A stretch of 54,474 nucleotides of DNA from Alcanivoracaceae bacterium (GTDB taxonomy: Bacteria; Pseudomonadota; Gammaproteobacteria; Pseudomonadales; Alcanivoracaceae), in assembly GCA_027324795.1 (NCBI GenBank), contig DAHVSB010000006.1, positions 1 to 54,474 on the forward strand. Reading direction: 5' to 3'. Every line of letters starts with the position of its first letter. Positions within the stretch are counted from its first letter, which is position 1. Shown here in pieces: positions 35,062 through 44,411 of this stretch. The notes beneath the pieces were generated by a model. The model saw only the letters and a list, made by a program, of their open reading frames with translations. It was not told the origin of the DNA and made no database searches. A program made the translations under genes and the position numbers.

Positions 35062-38000
35062 ATGGCATTGGGAGCAAACTTCACTACTTTTTCTAACACG
35101 CAGGCAAACACTAAAGCACTTGCCAGACCACGTTTATTTGCGCAACTCAATCATTTCCAGGATAAAGCCGCTACCTGGATTGTGGCAGCTGGGGGCTATG
35201 GAAAAACCACGCTCGCTGTAAGTTACGCCGCATCCCAAAACAAGCCTCTCATTTGGCTCCTTATACCAGAAGCAGGCATGTCAGCAGGGGAGTTCTTCTT
35301 TAAATTACGCCAAGAAACTATTCGCTCTGTGGGAAAGGCGGCCTCTCAGCTACCCATATTCAGCCCAGAATACAGTGCATCCTCAGCCACCTTTGTGCGC
35401 CAATTTGCTGAGCTTTTTGCCAACTGCGTTAATTATGACGCCATACTTTTATTAGATGATTTACACCATGTGGCTGCAAAAGATCCCTTGCAACCTCTTA
35501 TAGCCCTTTTCGCCCAAGAACTAGACGGCAAGGTGCAAACTTTAATTGCTAGCCGCCATGAACCCGCTCCGCCATGGATAAAGCTCCGTAGCCGCGGCAA
35601 GCTCGCTTTTATCGATGAAAACCAGCTCGCTTTTAGCTTAGAAGAATCCACTGAACTCCTAACGCAACAAGGGCTTCCTCAGCAAAAACTAGCGCGGTTA
35701 TTGCCGCAAATTGATGCCATGGTGGGCGGTTGGGCCGTAGCGCTTATGCTGTTGCTAGAGCACTGGCAGCGCACCACTTCTCTACCGGACAACCTGCGCC
35801 AAGATTTAAGTTTAGATGATTGGTTCTTGCATGAAATTTATTTACCCCTGACAAGCAAAGATAAGCAAGTACTGCGCTATTGTTCCCAGCCAAGCCTGAT
35901 ACCAGAAGCCTGCGTTAATGCTGCCACTGACATAAAAGATGCCCACAAGCGTTTAGCTAAACTCGCCCAAGAACATGCTTTTATTTTTATTGCACCCAGC
36001 ACTGGGGGTGGCCGCCATTACCGTTTTCATGATTTATTTAAAGACTTTCTACGCCGCCAATTCCAACAAGAAGATCCTAAAGAGCAGCAGAGCGCCATTA
36101 TAGATGCGTGGGCCACCAGCTTATGGCAAGAAGGATTTTGGGAACTCGCCGCCCCCTTGCTGATAAAGCAAAAAAACTGGGAGGCTCTAGCTACGGGTAT
36201 TAATCACATCGCATTAGATCTTCTACACTCGGGGCGTGGTGACAAGCTTTATAGCCTCCTTGCCGCCATCCCTGAATCCATTCGCCGCACCAAGGCCCAT
36301 CTGCGCCTGTGGGAGGGTATTTGCTTAACCTTGATAAACACCTCTGCGGCGCGAGAGCTTATGAGCAGTGCCTGGGAAGAACTCAGCCAGACAGAGGATT
36401 ATGTTCACTTGGCTATTGCCTGGAGCGGCATCGTGGACAGTATTTGGCTTGAGTGGGCTCATGTTTCCTTGTATGAGCGATGGATCGCAGAGTTTGAGCG
36501 TTTTGAAACTGTTTTTCGCGAGCATCTCCCACTACCACTGTGGCATGCCGTGCTAAGAGGGATTGTTACCGCTATCTCTTATGGGCGCCCACTAGACCCT
36601 TCTCTACAAGATTGGGAGCGGGAAGCTATTGCCGCGCTATCCTGTAACAGCATGGCTGATTCTGAAAGGGTTATGCTAGCTAGCCAACTTATGTACCTTA
36701 ATACTTGGCAATTTGGTCGCCGCGCGGGTGCTAGCCGCATCATGGCCATTATGGAAAATCAACAGGAGGTTATTCAACGCTCTTCACCCTTGGCGCAGTG
36801 TTTATGGAAAACCTTCACAGCTCTCTGGGCTTTTTTATTCGAAGCTGATGCCGCCACTTGTTTTCAAGAGGCTGAAATCGGTCGGGATCTCATTCGAAAC
36901 TACGGTATTGGCACTTGGGATGATGCCGTTCCCGCCGTGCACTGCGCTCTCGCCTTTAATAACGCCGCCGCAATGAATGAATGGGTGGCTTGGTTTATGC
37001 GCACCGAACCCAAAACGCACCGTCCTTTTTACGATACTTTTCAGGCACATTTTCTATCGGCTCAAGCTTGGGTAAATAACGAGCGCTCTGCCGCCCTAGA
37101 CCACGCCAAGGAAGCTGTGGCAGTAGCAGACAAGCACGGCTCTATTGCAATTTCTGCGCTGTTTCGCGGCATCTATGCTGGCTTATTGGCCGAAAATGGC
37201 TTCTTCACAGAAGCACTGTTGATGGCAAGAGAGGCAAGACATCAGCAGCACGGTTTTGGCAGCGACTTTTTAAATATCGGTTTGTATTTGAACCTCGCCA
37301 AAATCCCCCTTTACCGTGGCCAACCACAGCGCGCCCTTCCTTATTTACGGTTAGCTTTTGCTGCGGGAGAGCGCCAACGTTTATTTTTCCCTATTTTTAT
37401 TAACAATAAAGATCTATCCCATATGTGTGGGTTGATTTTAAAAGAGGCCCCCAATAATGCCTACGCTCTATGGCATATTAAAGCGCGTAAGTTAGCACCA
37501 CCTTCTATGGCTGCATTACAACAACACTGGCCTTGGCATGCCACCATCAATGTTTTAGGTCGTTTTGTATTGCTTGCACAGGACCAATCAACACAACCCC
37601 TTCCTGGCGGCAAGCAGGGCACGAGCAAACTATTGAGCCACCTAATTGCAGCTGGCCCCAATGGTATTTCACAAGAAACGTTGGCGCGGACTATTTGGCC
37701 GGATAGCGAACCAGAAAACGCCCTCAATAGCTTATACGTAGGCTTGCACCGCTTACGCAAAAACCTATTTAAAGAGCCTAAAGCTATTTTAAACGAAGAA
37801 GGACGAACCCGATTTAACCCCCATCTAGTACAAGTGGACGCTTGGCAACTACAGACATTGAGCACACGAGCAAAAACACTCTCTAACAGCGCTTTAAGCC
37901 AAGCCCTAGAGCTGTACCAAGGGGAGGCGCACCTACCAGGCATGGAAGAAGTGGAGGCTGACATTTGGCGCTTAAAAATTTCTTCAGCCTATGAAAATAT

Positions 38001-38253
38001 AGCCACAGAATATGCTCAGCGCCTGGAACCAACAGATCCACGTGAGGCACTAAGCGTCTACCAGAAAGCCTTAGAACAAGTGCCCTTGAGCACCTCCCTG
38101 TGGTGTGGCGTACTGCGCTGTGAGTCCATGCTCGGTAACCAACAAGCCATACATCAGCATTACACATTGCTGAGCCAGCGTTTTGAGCAAGAGCTCGGTA
38201 TGGCACCCCCCGCAACACTCTCAGAGTTATACCAATCGCTAGTGAAGTCATAG
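35062..38253 (+). CDS. MalT-like STAND ATPase transcriptional regulator with C-terminal wHTH + BTAD (SARP-like) domain
   Basis: N-terminal P-loop AAGGYGKTTLAVSYA, Walker-B-like ILLLDDLHHV, helical-repeat middle; C-terminal 'SKLLSHLIAAGPNGISQETLARTIWPDSEPENALNSLYVGLHRLRKNL' followed by a BTAD-type TPR tail. Confidence 0.85.
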   Translation: MALGANFTTFSNTQANTKALARPRLFAQLNHFQDKAATWIVAAGGYGKTTLAVSYAASQNKPLIWLLIPEAGMSAGEFFFKLRQETIRSVGKAASQLPIFSPEYSASSATFVRQFAELFANCVNYDAILLLDDLHHVAAKDPLQPLIALFAQELDGKVQTLIASRHEPAPPWIKLRSRGKLAFIDENQLAFSLEESTELLTQQGLPQQKLARLLPQIDAMVGGWAVALMLLLEHWQRTTSLPDNLRQDLSLDDWFLHEIYLPLTSKDKQVLRYCSQPSLIPEACVNAATDIKDAHKRLAKLAQEHAFIFIAPSTGGGRHYRFHDLFKDFLRRQFQQEDPKEQQSAIIDAWATSLWQEGFWELAAPLLIKQKNWEALATGINHIALDLLHSGRGDKLYSLLAAIPESIRRTKAHLRLWEGICLTLINTSAARELMSSAWEELSQTEDYVHLAIAWSGIVDSIWLEWAHVSLYERWIAEFERFETVFREHLPLPLWHAVLRGIVTAISYGRPLDPSLQDWEREAIAALSCNSMADSERVMLASQLMYLNTWQFGRRAGASRIMAIMENQQEVIQRSSPLAQCLWKTFTALWAFLFEADAATCFQEAEIGRDLIRNYGIGTWDDAVPAVHCALAFNNAAAMNEWVAWFMRTEPKTHRPFYDTFQAHFLSAQAWVNNERSAALDHAKEAVAVADKHGSIAISALFRGIYAGLLAENGFFTEALLMAREARHQQHGFGSDFLNIGLYLNLAKIPLYRGQPQRALPYLRLAFAAGERQRLFFPIFINNKDLSHMCGLILKEAPNNAYALWHIKARKLAPPSMAALQQHWPWHATINVLGRFVLLAQDQSTQPLPGGKQGTSKLLSHLIAAGPNGISQETLARTIWPDSEPENALNSLYVGLHRLRKNLFKEPKAILNEEGRTRFNPHLVQVDAWQLQTLSTRAKTLSNSALSQALELYQGEAHLPGMEEVEADIWRLKISSAYENIATEYAQRLEPTDPREALSVYQKALEQVPLSTSLWCGVLRCESMLGNQQAIHQHYTLLSQRFEQELGMAPPATLSELYQSLVKS

Positions 38254-38360
38254 CACTTGCAAGTAACAGCATGCTCGGCAAGCCATACTGCCTCGCACTT
38301 TAGTTGTAAACTACCTGAGCCAAATCAAGGAAACAAAACACAATAACAGTAGCATCGATT

Positions 38361-38389
38361 TTCGGACAAACATTAGATCTAGATATAAT
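38361..38389 (+). promoter_or_regulatory. Candidate sigma-70 type promoter for the receiver-like/GTPase pair
   Basis: Perfect -10 TATAAT (38384-38389) with a poor -35 (TTCGGA) at 17-bp spacing; AT-rich intergenic region. Confidence 0.4.
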
Positions 38390-38410
38390 AACAATATAAA
38401 GAGAAAACCG

Positions 38411-39493
38411 ATGCGCAATCACCATACCGCAGCAAAAGTTATGTTGGTGGGATTTCCTCATCGCCAGCAGACACTGTTTGCTCAATTATTTAAGCAACCA
38501 AATTTCCAAGCATTCACGCTAGTGGACCAAGCCCCCATTGATGTGGCCATTGTGGACCTTGACGCGCCCCAAGCGGAGGAGAACTGGAAAGTGTTTCGTC
38601 GAAACTTTCCGCAAACGCCTGCTATCACTGTATCGTTAACACCTAAAGAACAAAAAGGTCCTTACTGGTTAGCAAAACCCGTTAATCTTCATGCACTGAA
38701 GTCTCTCCTAGCCTCATTAAACCCACATGGCACAACTCAGCAGCCCTCATCGAGCACGCTAATCGATACAAAGCGCTCGCATATTTCTGCGATGCTAAAA
38801 AATGGCGCAGAACCCACCCAACAAAAATACAGCTCAACCAATGAGCTATCATTTCATCTGACCACCGCTAATAGTAGTTATCAAGTAAATGATTATTTAG
38901 AAGGAAAACTAAAAAACGCAATTTTAAAAACAAAGAAAAGGCATACAGCCCAAAAACTTATCGGCCACTTACAAGGCGCCCCATTGCCTGGCGATTTATA
39001 TATTCTGCCTGATTGCCACAGCATTGTTACCGATATTAAGCCACGATTTTTACGCGCGCTAAGCTTAATTAATCTTAGCCAAGAAAAAGCAGTTTTTGAA
39101 TTTGCCCCCTTTAACCATCCTGTTCCCCCATTAGAAACAAAAGTTCATTGGCAAACTTTTTTGTGGCAATTAAGCCTCTGGACTTCTCGCGGCCGCTTGC
39201 AACAACAAATTACTCCTAAGCAAGCTTTTACTTTGACTCAATGGCCAAATTTTAACTTACTCAATGAGTTTCCCCATGCCCTCAAATTAGCCGCCTGTTT
39301 GGCGCGCAATAGCTGTATGCCGAAGAATATTGCCGAAAAACAAAATGTCCCCCTTCCCTACGTGTACTCTTTTTTAAGCGCAGCAAATTCTTTAGGCCTA
39401 CTGAAACAACAAGCAGAAACAATCTCTCAGCCGCCTCAAAATGCGGTTCGTGAGCTATTACAACGCATGCTTAAACGATTAACAGCGGAGTAA
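38411..39493 (+). CDS. Degenerate response-regulator-receiver-like protein with novel C-terminal region (possible winged helix)
   Basis: N-terminal ~100 aa look like a REC fold: VAIVDLDAP (phosphoacceptor-like Asp), ITVSLTP, LAKPVNLHALKSLL (Lys-Pro motif), but the acidic pair after beta-1 is absent. C-terminal 'AACLARNSCMPKNIAEKQNVPLPYVYSFLSAANSLGLL' looks HTH-like. Confidence 0.6.
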   Translation: MRNHHTAAKVMLVGFPHRQQTLFAQLFKQPNFQAFTLVDQAPIDVAIVDLDAPQAEENWKVFRRNFPQTPAITVSLTPKEQKGPYWLAKPVNLHALKSLLASLNPHGTTQQPSSSTLIDTKRSHISAMLKNGAEPTQQKYSSTNELSFHLTTANSSYQVNDYLEGKLKNAILKTKKRHTAQKLIGHLQGAPLPGDLYILPDCHSIVTDIKPRFLRALSLINLSQEKAVFEFAPFNHPVPPLETKVHWQTFLWQLSLWTSRGRLQQQITPKQAFTLTQWPNFNLLNEFPHALKLAACLARNSCMPKNIAEKQNVPLPYVYSFLSAANSLGLLKQQAETISQPPQNAVRELLQRMLKRLTAE

Positions 39494-39495
39494 CC

Positions 39496-40050
39496 ATGAA
39501 AGAACAACGACGACTTGTTTTTGCGGGGCCTGTGGGCTCAGGCAAAACTACAGCAATTAGAGCACTGTCCGACGAGCCAATCATTAGCACTGAAGCGCTC
39601 ATCAGTGGCAACAACAAAGATGCTGACAAGCGCCACACCACTGTGGCGCTAGATTTTGGCGTTATTCATCTCGATGATAAAACCAACTTGCAGCTTTACG
39701 GCACACCTGGGCATCAACATTTTGATTTTATGTGGGATATTGCCGCGAGGAACAGCATAGGATTGCTTTTATTGTTAGATGGACGCCGATCTAATCTTTT
39801 AGAGGATTTAACTGTTTTTACCCAAGCCTTTAGGCAACTACTCCAAGCGGGAGGCTTCGCGGTTGGCATCACTCATGCAGATAAAGTACAGAATCTTGAG
39901 TTGCTGCGCGGACAGATCAACCATGAAATCGAACGTTTACAGCTGGTGGCACCTGTGTTGAGCATCGACCCTCGCCAACGCAAAGAGGTAGTAAAGCTCA
40001 TCAAAGCCCTGCTTTACACCCTCGATCCAAGCCTCATAAAGGTGAGTTAG
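39496..40050 (+). CDS. Small Ras-like GTPase (COG2229 / MglA-SRPRB-like)
   Basis: G1 VFAGPVGSGKTTAIRAL; G3-like LQLYGTPGHQHFDFMWDIAA; G4-like ITHADK; 184 aa; 2 nt after the upstream gene. Confidence 0.85.
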   Translation: MKEQRRLVFAGPVGSGKTTAIRALSDEPIISTEALISGNNKDADKRHTTVALDFGVIHLDDKTNLQLYGTPGHQHFDFMWDIAARNSIGLLLLLDGRRSNLLEDLTVFTQAFRQLLQAGGFAVGITHADKVQNLELLRGQINHEIERLQLVAPVLSIDPRQRKEVVKLIKALLYTLDPSLIKVS

Positions 40051-41147
40051 TCCACCTTATGCTCCCGCGCTAAAAACTCCGTGGACTGCATTTCTAAAAG
40101 GCGGCTTCGAGTGCGAGCGAACTCAAATTCGAGCCGCCCGTCTTGATATAATTCATCAATTCCCACTGCCGCTGTGATAATTAGCTTAACGCTGCGGTCA
40201 TAGAGCTCGTCCACCAGATTAATAAAACGGCGGCACTGGTCATCCATATGACCGTCCATTTGCGGTACATTGGCCAATAGCACGGTGTGGAATTCTGTCG
40301 CTAGCTCAATGTAGTCGTTTTGACTGCGTGGACCATCACACAAAGCCAAAAACTCAAACCAACCAATACCTGGTGCTGTGCGTACTGATTGAATCAAACG
40401 ATTTTCAATGGATAGCTTAGCCGCCTCTCGCACGCGCTCTGGATAACTATTTAGCGTGTTAAAGCGCTCCGCCAGAAAAACATCAGCCGCATCATCCAAA
40501 GGATAATGAAACAGCTCCGCTTGCTCCAACAAACGCAAACGATAATCCGTACCGCCATCCACATTCAATATGGTGGTATTTTCCTTTAAAAGCGCTATGG
40601 CTGGCAAAAAGCGCGCGCGCTGCAGGCCATTATAATAAAGGTTGTCAGGCACAATGTTCGAGGTTGCCACCAATACCACCCCCTCTTCAAACAAGGTTTC
40701 AAGCAGGCCTGCCAAAATCATGGCATCGGTAATATCGGTGACAAAAAACTCATCAAAACACAGTACCCGTGTGGTGCGCGAAAACTCTTTCGCAATAGCC
40801 ACTAAAGGGTCTTTTTCGCCTTGACGCGCTTTCATTTCGCCATGGATATAGCGCATAAAGCGGTGAAAGTGCATACGTTGCTTGGCCGCGAACGGCAAGG
40901 ATTCAAAAAACACATCCATCAGATAGGTTTTGCCTCGCCCCACTCCACCCCACATATAAAGGCCCTTGATTTTAGGGCGTTCTTCACGACGTCTAAACCA
41001 CCCTTTTTTGGGTATCGGCGCGGTGAGCTGTTGGTAAATTTCATGAAGGTGCCGCACTGCTGCTTCTTGGGCCGCATCGTGATGGAAGTCAGGTCGTTTT
41101 AAATCCGCTTGATAACGCGCTAAAGGTGTGTGCATAAATCCGTACAA
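40047..41147 (-). CDS. zapE: Cell division protein ZapE (AFG1-like ATPase)
   Basis: GLYMWGGVGRGKTYLMDVFFESLPF; RMHFHRFM; VLCFDEFFVTDITDAMIL. Confidence 0.95.
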   Translation of the reverse strand: MYGFMHTPLARYQADLKRPDFHHDAAQEAAVRHLHEIYQQLTAPIPKKGWFRRREERPKIKGLYMWGGVGRGKTYLMDVFFESLPFAAKQRMHFHRFMRYIHGEMKARQGEKDPLVAIAKEFSRTTRVLCFDEFFVTDITDAMILAGLLETLFEEGVVLVATSNIVPDNLYYNGLQRARFLPAIALLKENTTILNVDGGTDYRLRLLEQAELFHYPLDDAADVFLAERFNTLNSYPERVREAAKLSIENRLIQSVRTAPGIGWFEFLALCDGPRSQNDYIELATEFHTVLLANVPQMDGHMDDQCRRFINLVDELYDRSVKLIITAAVGIDELYQDGRLEFEFARTRSRLLEMQSTEFLAREHKVD

Positions 41148-41229
41148 ATTTCAGGTGGCTAGATTGGCGGTGGCTCAATGTAGCCATCTAAAAGGATTTT
41201 GGCAAACCTCGCCAGCCATGGTGCTTTCA

Positions 41230-41868
41230 CTAGGGATGGCGGCTTAATTGAATAAGCGCCTGCAGCTCCACTAATTTGCCATGAAAGAAATGCCCTGCTT
41301 CTATCCGCAGCACAGCGGGCATTAATGGGCTTTGTGCCACCCATTGATAAACCGCTCGCGGTGAAACAATATCGTCCTGCTCCCCTTGGATGACCAACAC
41401 CGGGCAATCGGTTTGGGTAAACGAAGAAAAATCAAAGTTTTCCACACTTGGCGCCACCAACAGCACGTGTTCAGCGCCCCGCCCCAATACTGCCAATTGG
41501 CAAGCGCCAGAAGCGGCCACATAGGTACCGAAAGAAAACCCCGCTAAGCGTAATGGCAAGCTGGGATAGCGCTCGCGCAACCATGCCACTACGGCTAAAA
41601 GGTCTTCTGCCTCACCGTCACCACCGCCATAGCTGCCATGACTACCACCCACACCACGATAATTAAACCTGACAACAGCACCACCCAATTCCCGATAAGT
41701 GCGCTGCAAAGTGGTGACCACTTTGTTATTCATGGTGCCTTGGTACAGCGGATGAGGGTGACATACAACCGCAATAAAAGCCGGCGGCGATGCTTCGCAT
41801 TCTAAAACAGCCTCTATATCACCTACTGGGCCTTGAATAACCACGGATTCTCGCTGCAATGTTGTCAT
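41230..41868 (-). CDS. Alpha/beta hydrolase family protein
   Basis: VVCHPHPLYQGTMNNKVVTTLQRTYRELGGAVVRFNYRGVGGSHG; AGFSFGTYVAAS. Confidence 0.9.
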   Translation of the reverse strand: MTTLQRESVVIQGPVGDIEAVLECEASPPAFIAVVCHPHPLYQGTMNNKVVTTLQRTYRELGGAVVRFNYRGVGGSHGSYGGGDGEAEDLLAVVAWLRERYPSLPLRLAGFSFGTYVAASGACQLAVLGRGAEHVLLVAPSVENFDFSSFTQTDCPVLVIQGEQDDIVSPRAVYQWVAQSPLMPAVLRIEAGHFFHGKLVELQALIQLSRHP

Positions 41869-42033
41869 TTTTACTCCAAATCAATAGACACTTAAAAATT
41901 CTAACAATTTACTTGCTTGCGTGCTTGGCCTTCATCGCGAGCTGTGGTGCAATAGCCCAGTGCAATTCAATTGTCGGCTGATGCCCATTTGCCATTGCAT
42001 CTCTTAATGAATGCACTTTCCGAGGAGTTAATC

Positions 42034-42594
42034 ATGAGTTCCACAATGCAAATGATTTTACTGTTTTGTGCAGGGCTCGTTTGTGGGACCGCGCTAGCCT
42101 ATGTGTTTTTACCCATGCGGCGCAAATCAAAAGACTTACAGAAAGAACGTGACCAAGCCATAATCGCTTTAAAGCAGCACCAAGAAAAGGTAGACCGTCA
42201 TTTTTTGCGCACAGCTGAATTGGTCAACCAATTGACTGTGTCATATCGTGCAGTCCACGAACAACTATCGGAAGGGGCGCGCAGCCTATGCACTCAAGAA
42301 GGGCGCGACCTTGCCATGTCACAGCATTTAGACACGCTGCCAGGCTACCCTGGACAACAGCCCAACACGCCTCAGCAGCCATTGGATTATGCGCCTGCAG
42401 CACAAGGCACGCTTGATGAAGCCTATGGCTTTGAAGAGCAACCACAACCTAGCGAGCTATTCACACCCGTGGATGATATCGGCCAAAATGAGCTAGAAGC
42501 CCCCGTGCTTTCTGAGCCACCAAGAGATTATGCCGATGGATGCACCGACCAAGGCTGCACACCTGCGGAACTCGGCAACCGCTCACCGCACTAA
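42034..42594 (+). CDS. zapG: DUF1043 family protein (ZapG/YhcB-like)
   Basis: N-terminal TM, then coiled coil and HFLRTAELVNQLTVSYRAVHEQLSEGARSLC; start refined to ATG 42034 after cgaggag; near zapE. Confidence 0.85.
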   Translation: MSSTMQMILLFCAGLVCGTALAYVFLPMRRKSKDLQKERDQAIIALKQHQEKVDRHFLRTAELVNQLTVSYRAVHEQLSEGARSLCTQEGRDLAMSQHLDTLPGYPGQQPNTPQQPLDYAPAAQGTLDEAYGFEEQPQPSELFTPVDDIGQNELEAPVLSEPPRDYADGCTDQGCTPAELGNRSPH

Positions 42595-42646
42595 TCCCAC
42601 TACTTGTGGCATAATGGCGCACCGCGGTTCAAAAAGGTTTTAAGTT

Positions 42647-43810
42647 ATGCCACAAGAGGTAGCGCGTTCCCGGGCCATGCGCAATACGAGTATTGCGGGT
42701 GCCCTTGTTAATACACTTCTCACCATTATCAAAATTATTTTTGGGATAATTACCCAATCCCATGCTCTTGTTGCCGATGGCATTCACTCGTTAGCCGATT
42801 TAAGCACCGATGTCATGGTATGGTTTGCAGCGCGTTTTACCGCTATGCCTGCTGACAAAGACCATCCTTATGGGCACGCTCGCATCGAAACCGCGTTTAC
42901 AGTGATTTTAGCTCTGATTCTGGGGGTTACTGCCTTAGGCATTGCCATGGATGCTGGCCAACGCTTATTAAGTGCTGACACCTTGCTTCACCCCACCCCG
43001 CTAGCCATGGCCATCGCTGCCATTTCCATTGTGGCTAACGAAGGGCTTTACCATTACACCATGGCTGCTGCCAAACGTTTTAAATCAGGTTTGTTACATG
43101 CCAATGCGTGGCACCACCGTTCCGACGCTATTTCATCAGTGGTGGTACTACTGGGAGTGGCCGGTAGTTTACTCGGCTTTATTTATCTCGATGCCATCGC
43201 TTCCATCGTGGTGGCAGTAATGATTGCCCGCATTGGCTGGGAGCAAGGCAAAGGCGCCATGCTAGAACTTATTGATACGGCACTTGAGCCCAAAAAAGTC
43301 CGAACTATTCGCAATATTATCAGTGAAGTAGAGGGCGTTGATGATATTCATATGCTGCGCACTCGGCGCATGGGCGGCAACGCTTTGGTGGATGTGCATG
43401 TGGAGGTCAAACCCCGAATCAGTGTTTCTGAAGGACATCAAATCAGCGAATATGTGCGCATGAAGTTGATTAACTCCATTACTGAAGTTACAGATGTTAC
43501 CGTACATATCGACCCTGAAGATGACTCTAAGCACCTGGCCAACTTAGACTTGCCCTTACGCCGACGAGTGATCGCAGAACTAAGTCAGGTCTGGGATACG
43601 TTGGTAGACAGAAAATACCTTCAAACCTGTAATTTGCACTATTTATCAGGCCAAATACAAGTGGATTTACTGCTCCCCTTTGAGTATTTCGTTAGCCCAG
43701 AAGCTTCTCAAGCTTTAACCCAACAGCTTATGCAAGCGGCCTCCCACTATAGCTATCTTGATGAAGTGCGAATTTATTATGGTGAGCCTGTTAAGCTCAC
43801 AGAAACCTAA
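42647..43810 (+). CDS. Cation diffusion facilitator family transporter
   Basis: ALVADGIHSLADLSTDVMVW; DHPYGHARIET; LLHANAWHHRSDAISS. Confidence 0.94.
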   Translation: MPQEVARSRAMRNTSIAGALVNTLLTIIKIIFGIITQSHALVADGIHSLADLSTDVMVWFAARFTAMPADKDHPYGHARIETAFTVILALILGVTALGIAMDAGQRLLSADTLLHPTPLAMAIAAISIVANEGLYHYTMAAAKRFKSGLLHANAWHHRSDAISSVVVLLGVAGSLLGFIYLDAIASIVVAVMIARIGWEQGKGAMLELIDTALEPKKVRTIRNIISEVEGVDDIHMLRTRRMGGNALVDVHVEVKPRISVSEGHQISEYVRMKLINSITEVTDVTVHIDPEDDSKHLANLDLPLRRRVIAELSQVWDTLVDRKYLQTCNLHYLSGQIQVDLLLPFEYFVSPEASQALTQQLMQAASHYSYLDEVRIYYGEPVKLTET

Positions 43811-43819
43811 AACACCAAC

Positions 43820-43846
43820 TAGGGGCCAGCCTCGGCCCCTATTTTT
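43820..43846 (+). terminator. Intrinsic terminator after the cation efflux gene
   Basis: TAGGGGCC-AGCCTC-GGCCCCTA stem followed by TTTTT. Confidence 0.9.
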
Positions 43847-43850
43847 GCAC

Positions 43851-44390
43851 TTAAAACGACGATCCTGGCTGTTTAAGAAATTCTATTTCCTCAACGCTAG
43901 ACTCACGCCCTAGTATTTCATTACGGTGTGGATAGCGGCCAAACCGATCCACAATCATCTTATGTTTTAACTCGAACTCATAGTTATTTGCGGATGCATG
44001 CTCTTTAAACAGGGGGACAGCAAGCTCATGAATCAACTTAGATTCGCTATGCATATAAGGCATTAGCAAAAACCCCCGCTCTGCTTCACTGCCGAGCTCA
44101 GCCAAAACTCCAGCACGCACGGCTTCTTGGGATAAGGCTAAAGCCATGGAATCCTGCGCAAAAGCCTTAGGTGAGTTGCGATACACATTACGGGAAAACT
44201 GATCGAGCACTATGATTTCAGCCAAGCGGCCTTGTGCTGTGTCTCGCCATGCATATAGCTCTCCTGCGGCCGCCTGAATTAATAGCCTGGTAAATTTCCG
44301 CGCAATGAGTGCATCAAACTCGGCGTCAGTTTGCCACCACTGGGCGGGCTCCGCTTCTTTAAACCAAAAATCTAATACTGCTAGCTGCAT
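43851..44390 (-). CDS. DUF924 family protein
   Basis: VLDFWFKEAEPAQWWQTDAEFDALIARKF; IVLDQFSRNVYRNSPKAFAQD. Confidence 0.93.
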   Translation of the reverse strand: MQLAVLDFWFKEAEPAQWWQTDAEFDALIARKFTRLLIQAAAGELYAWRDTAQGRLAEIIVLDQFSRNVYRNSPKAFAQDSMALALSQEAVRAGVLAELGSEAERGFLLMPYMHSESKLIHELAVPLFKEHASANNYEFELKHKMIVDRFGRYPHRNEILGRESSVEEIEFLKQPGSSF

Positions 44391-44411
44391 AGGGTTTTCA
44401 CTTGTTAATTA

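Noticed and set aside
41971-42033. N-terminal extension of the ZapG-like ORF
   Set aside because: The internal ATG at 42034 has a strong cgaggag RBS and directly starts the TM helix; upstream codons have no homology signal.
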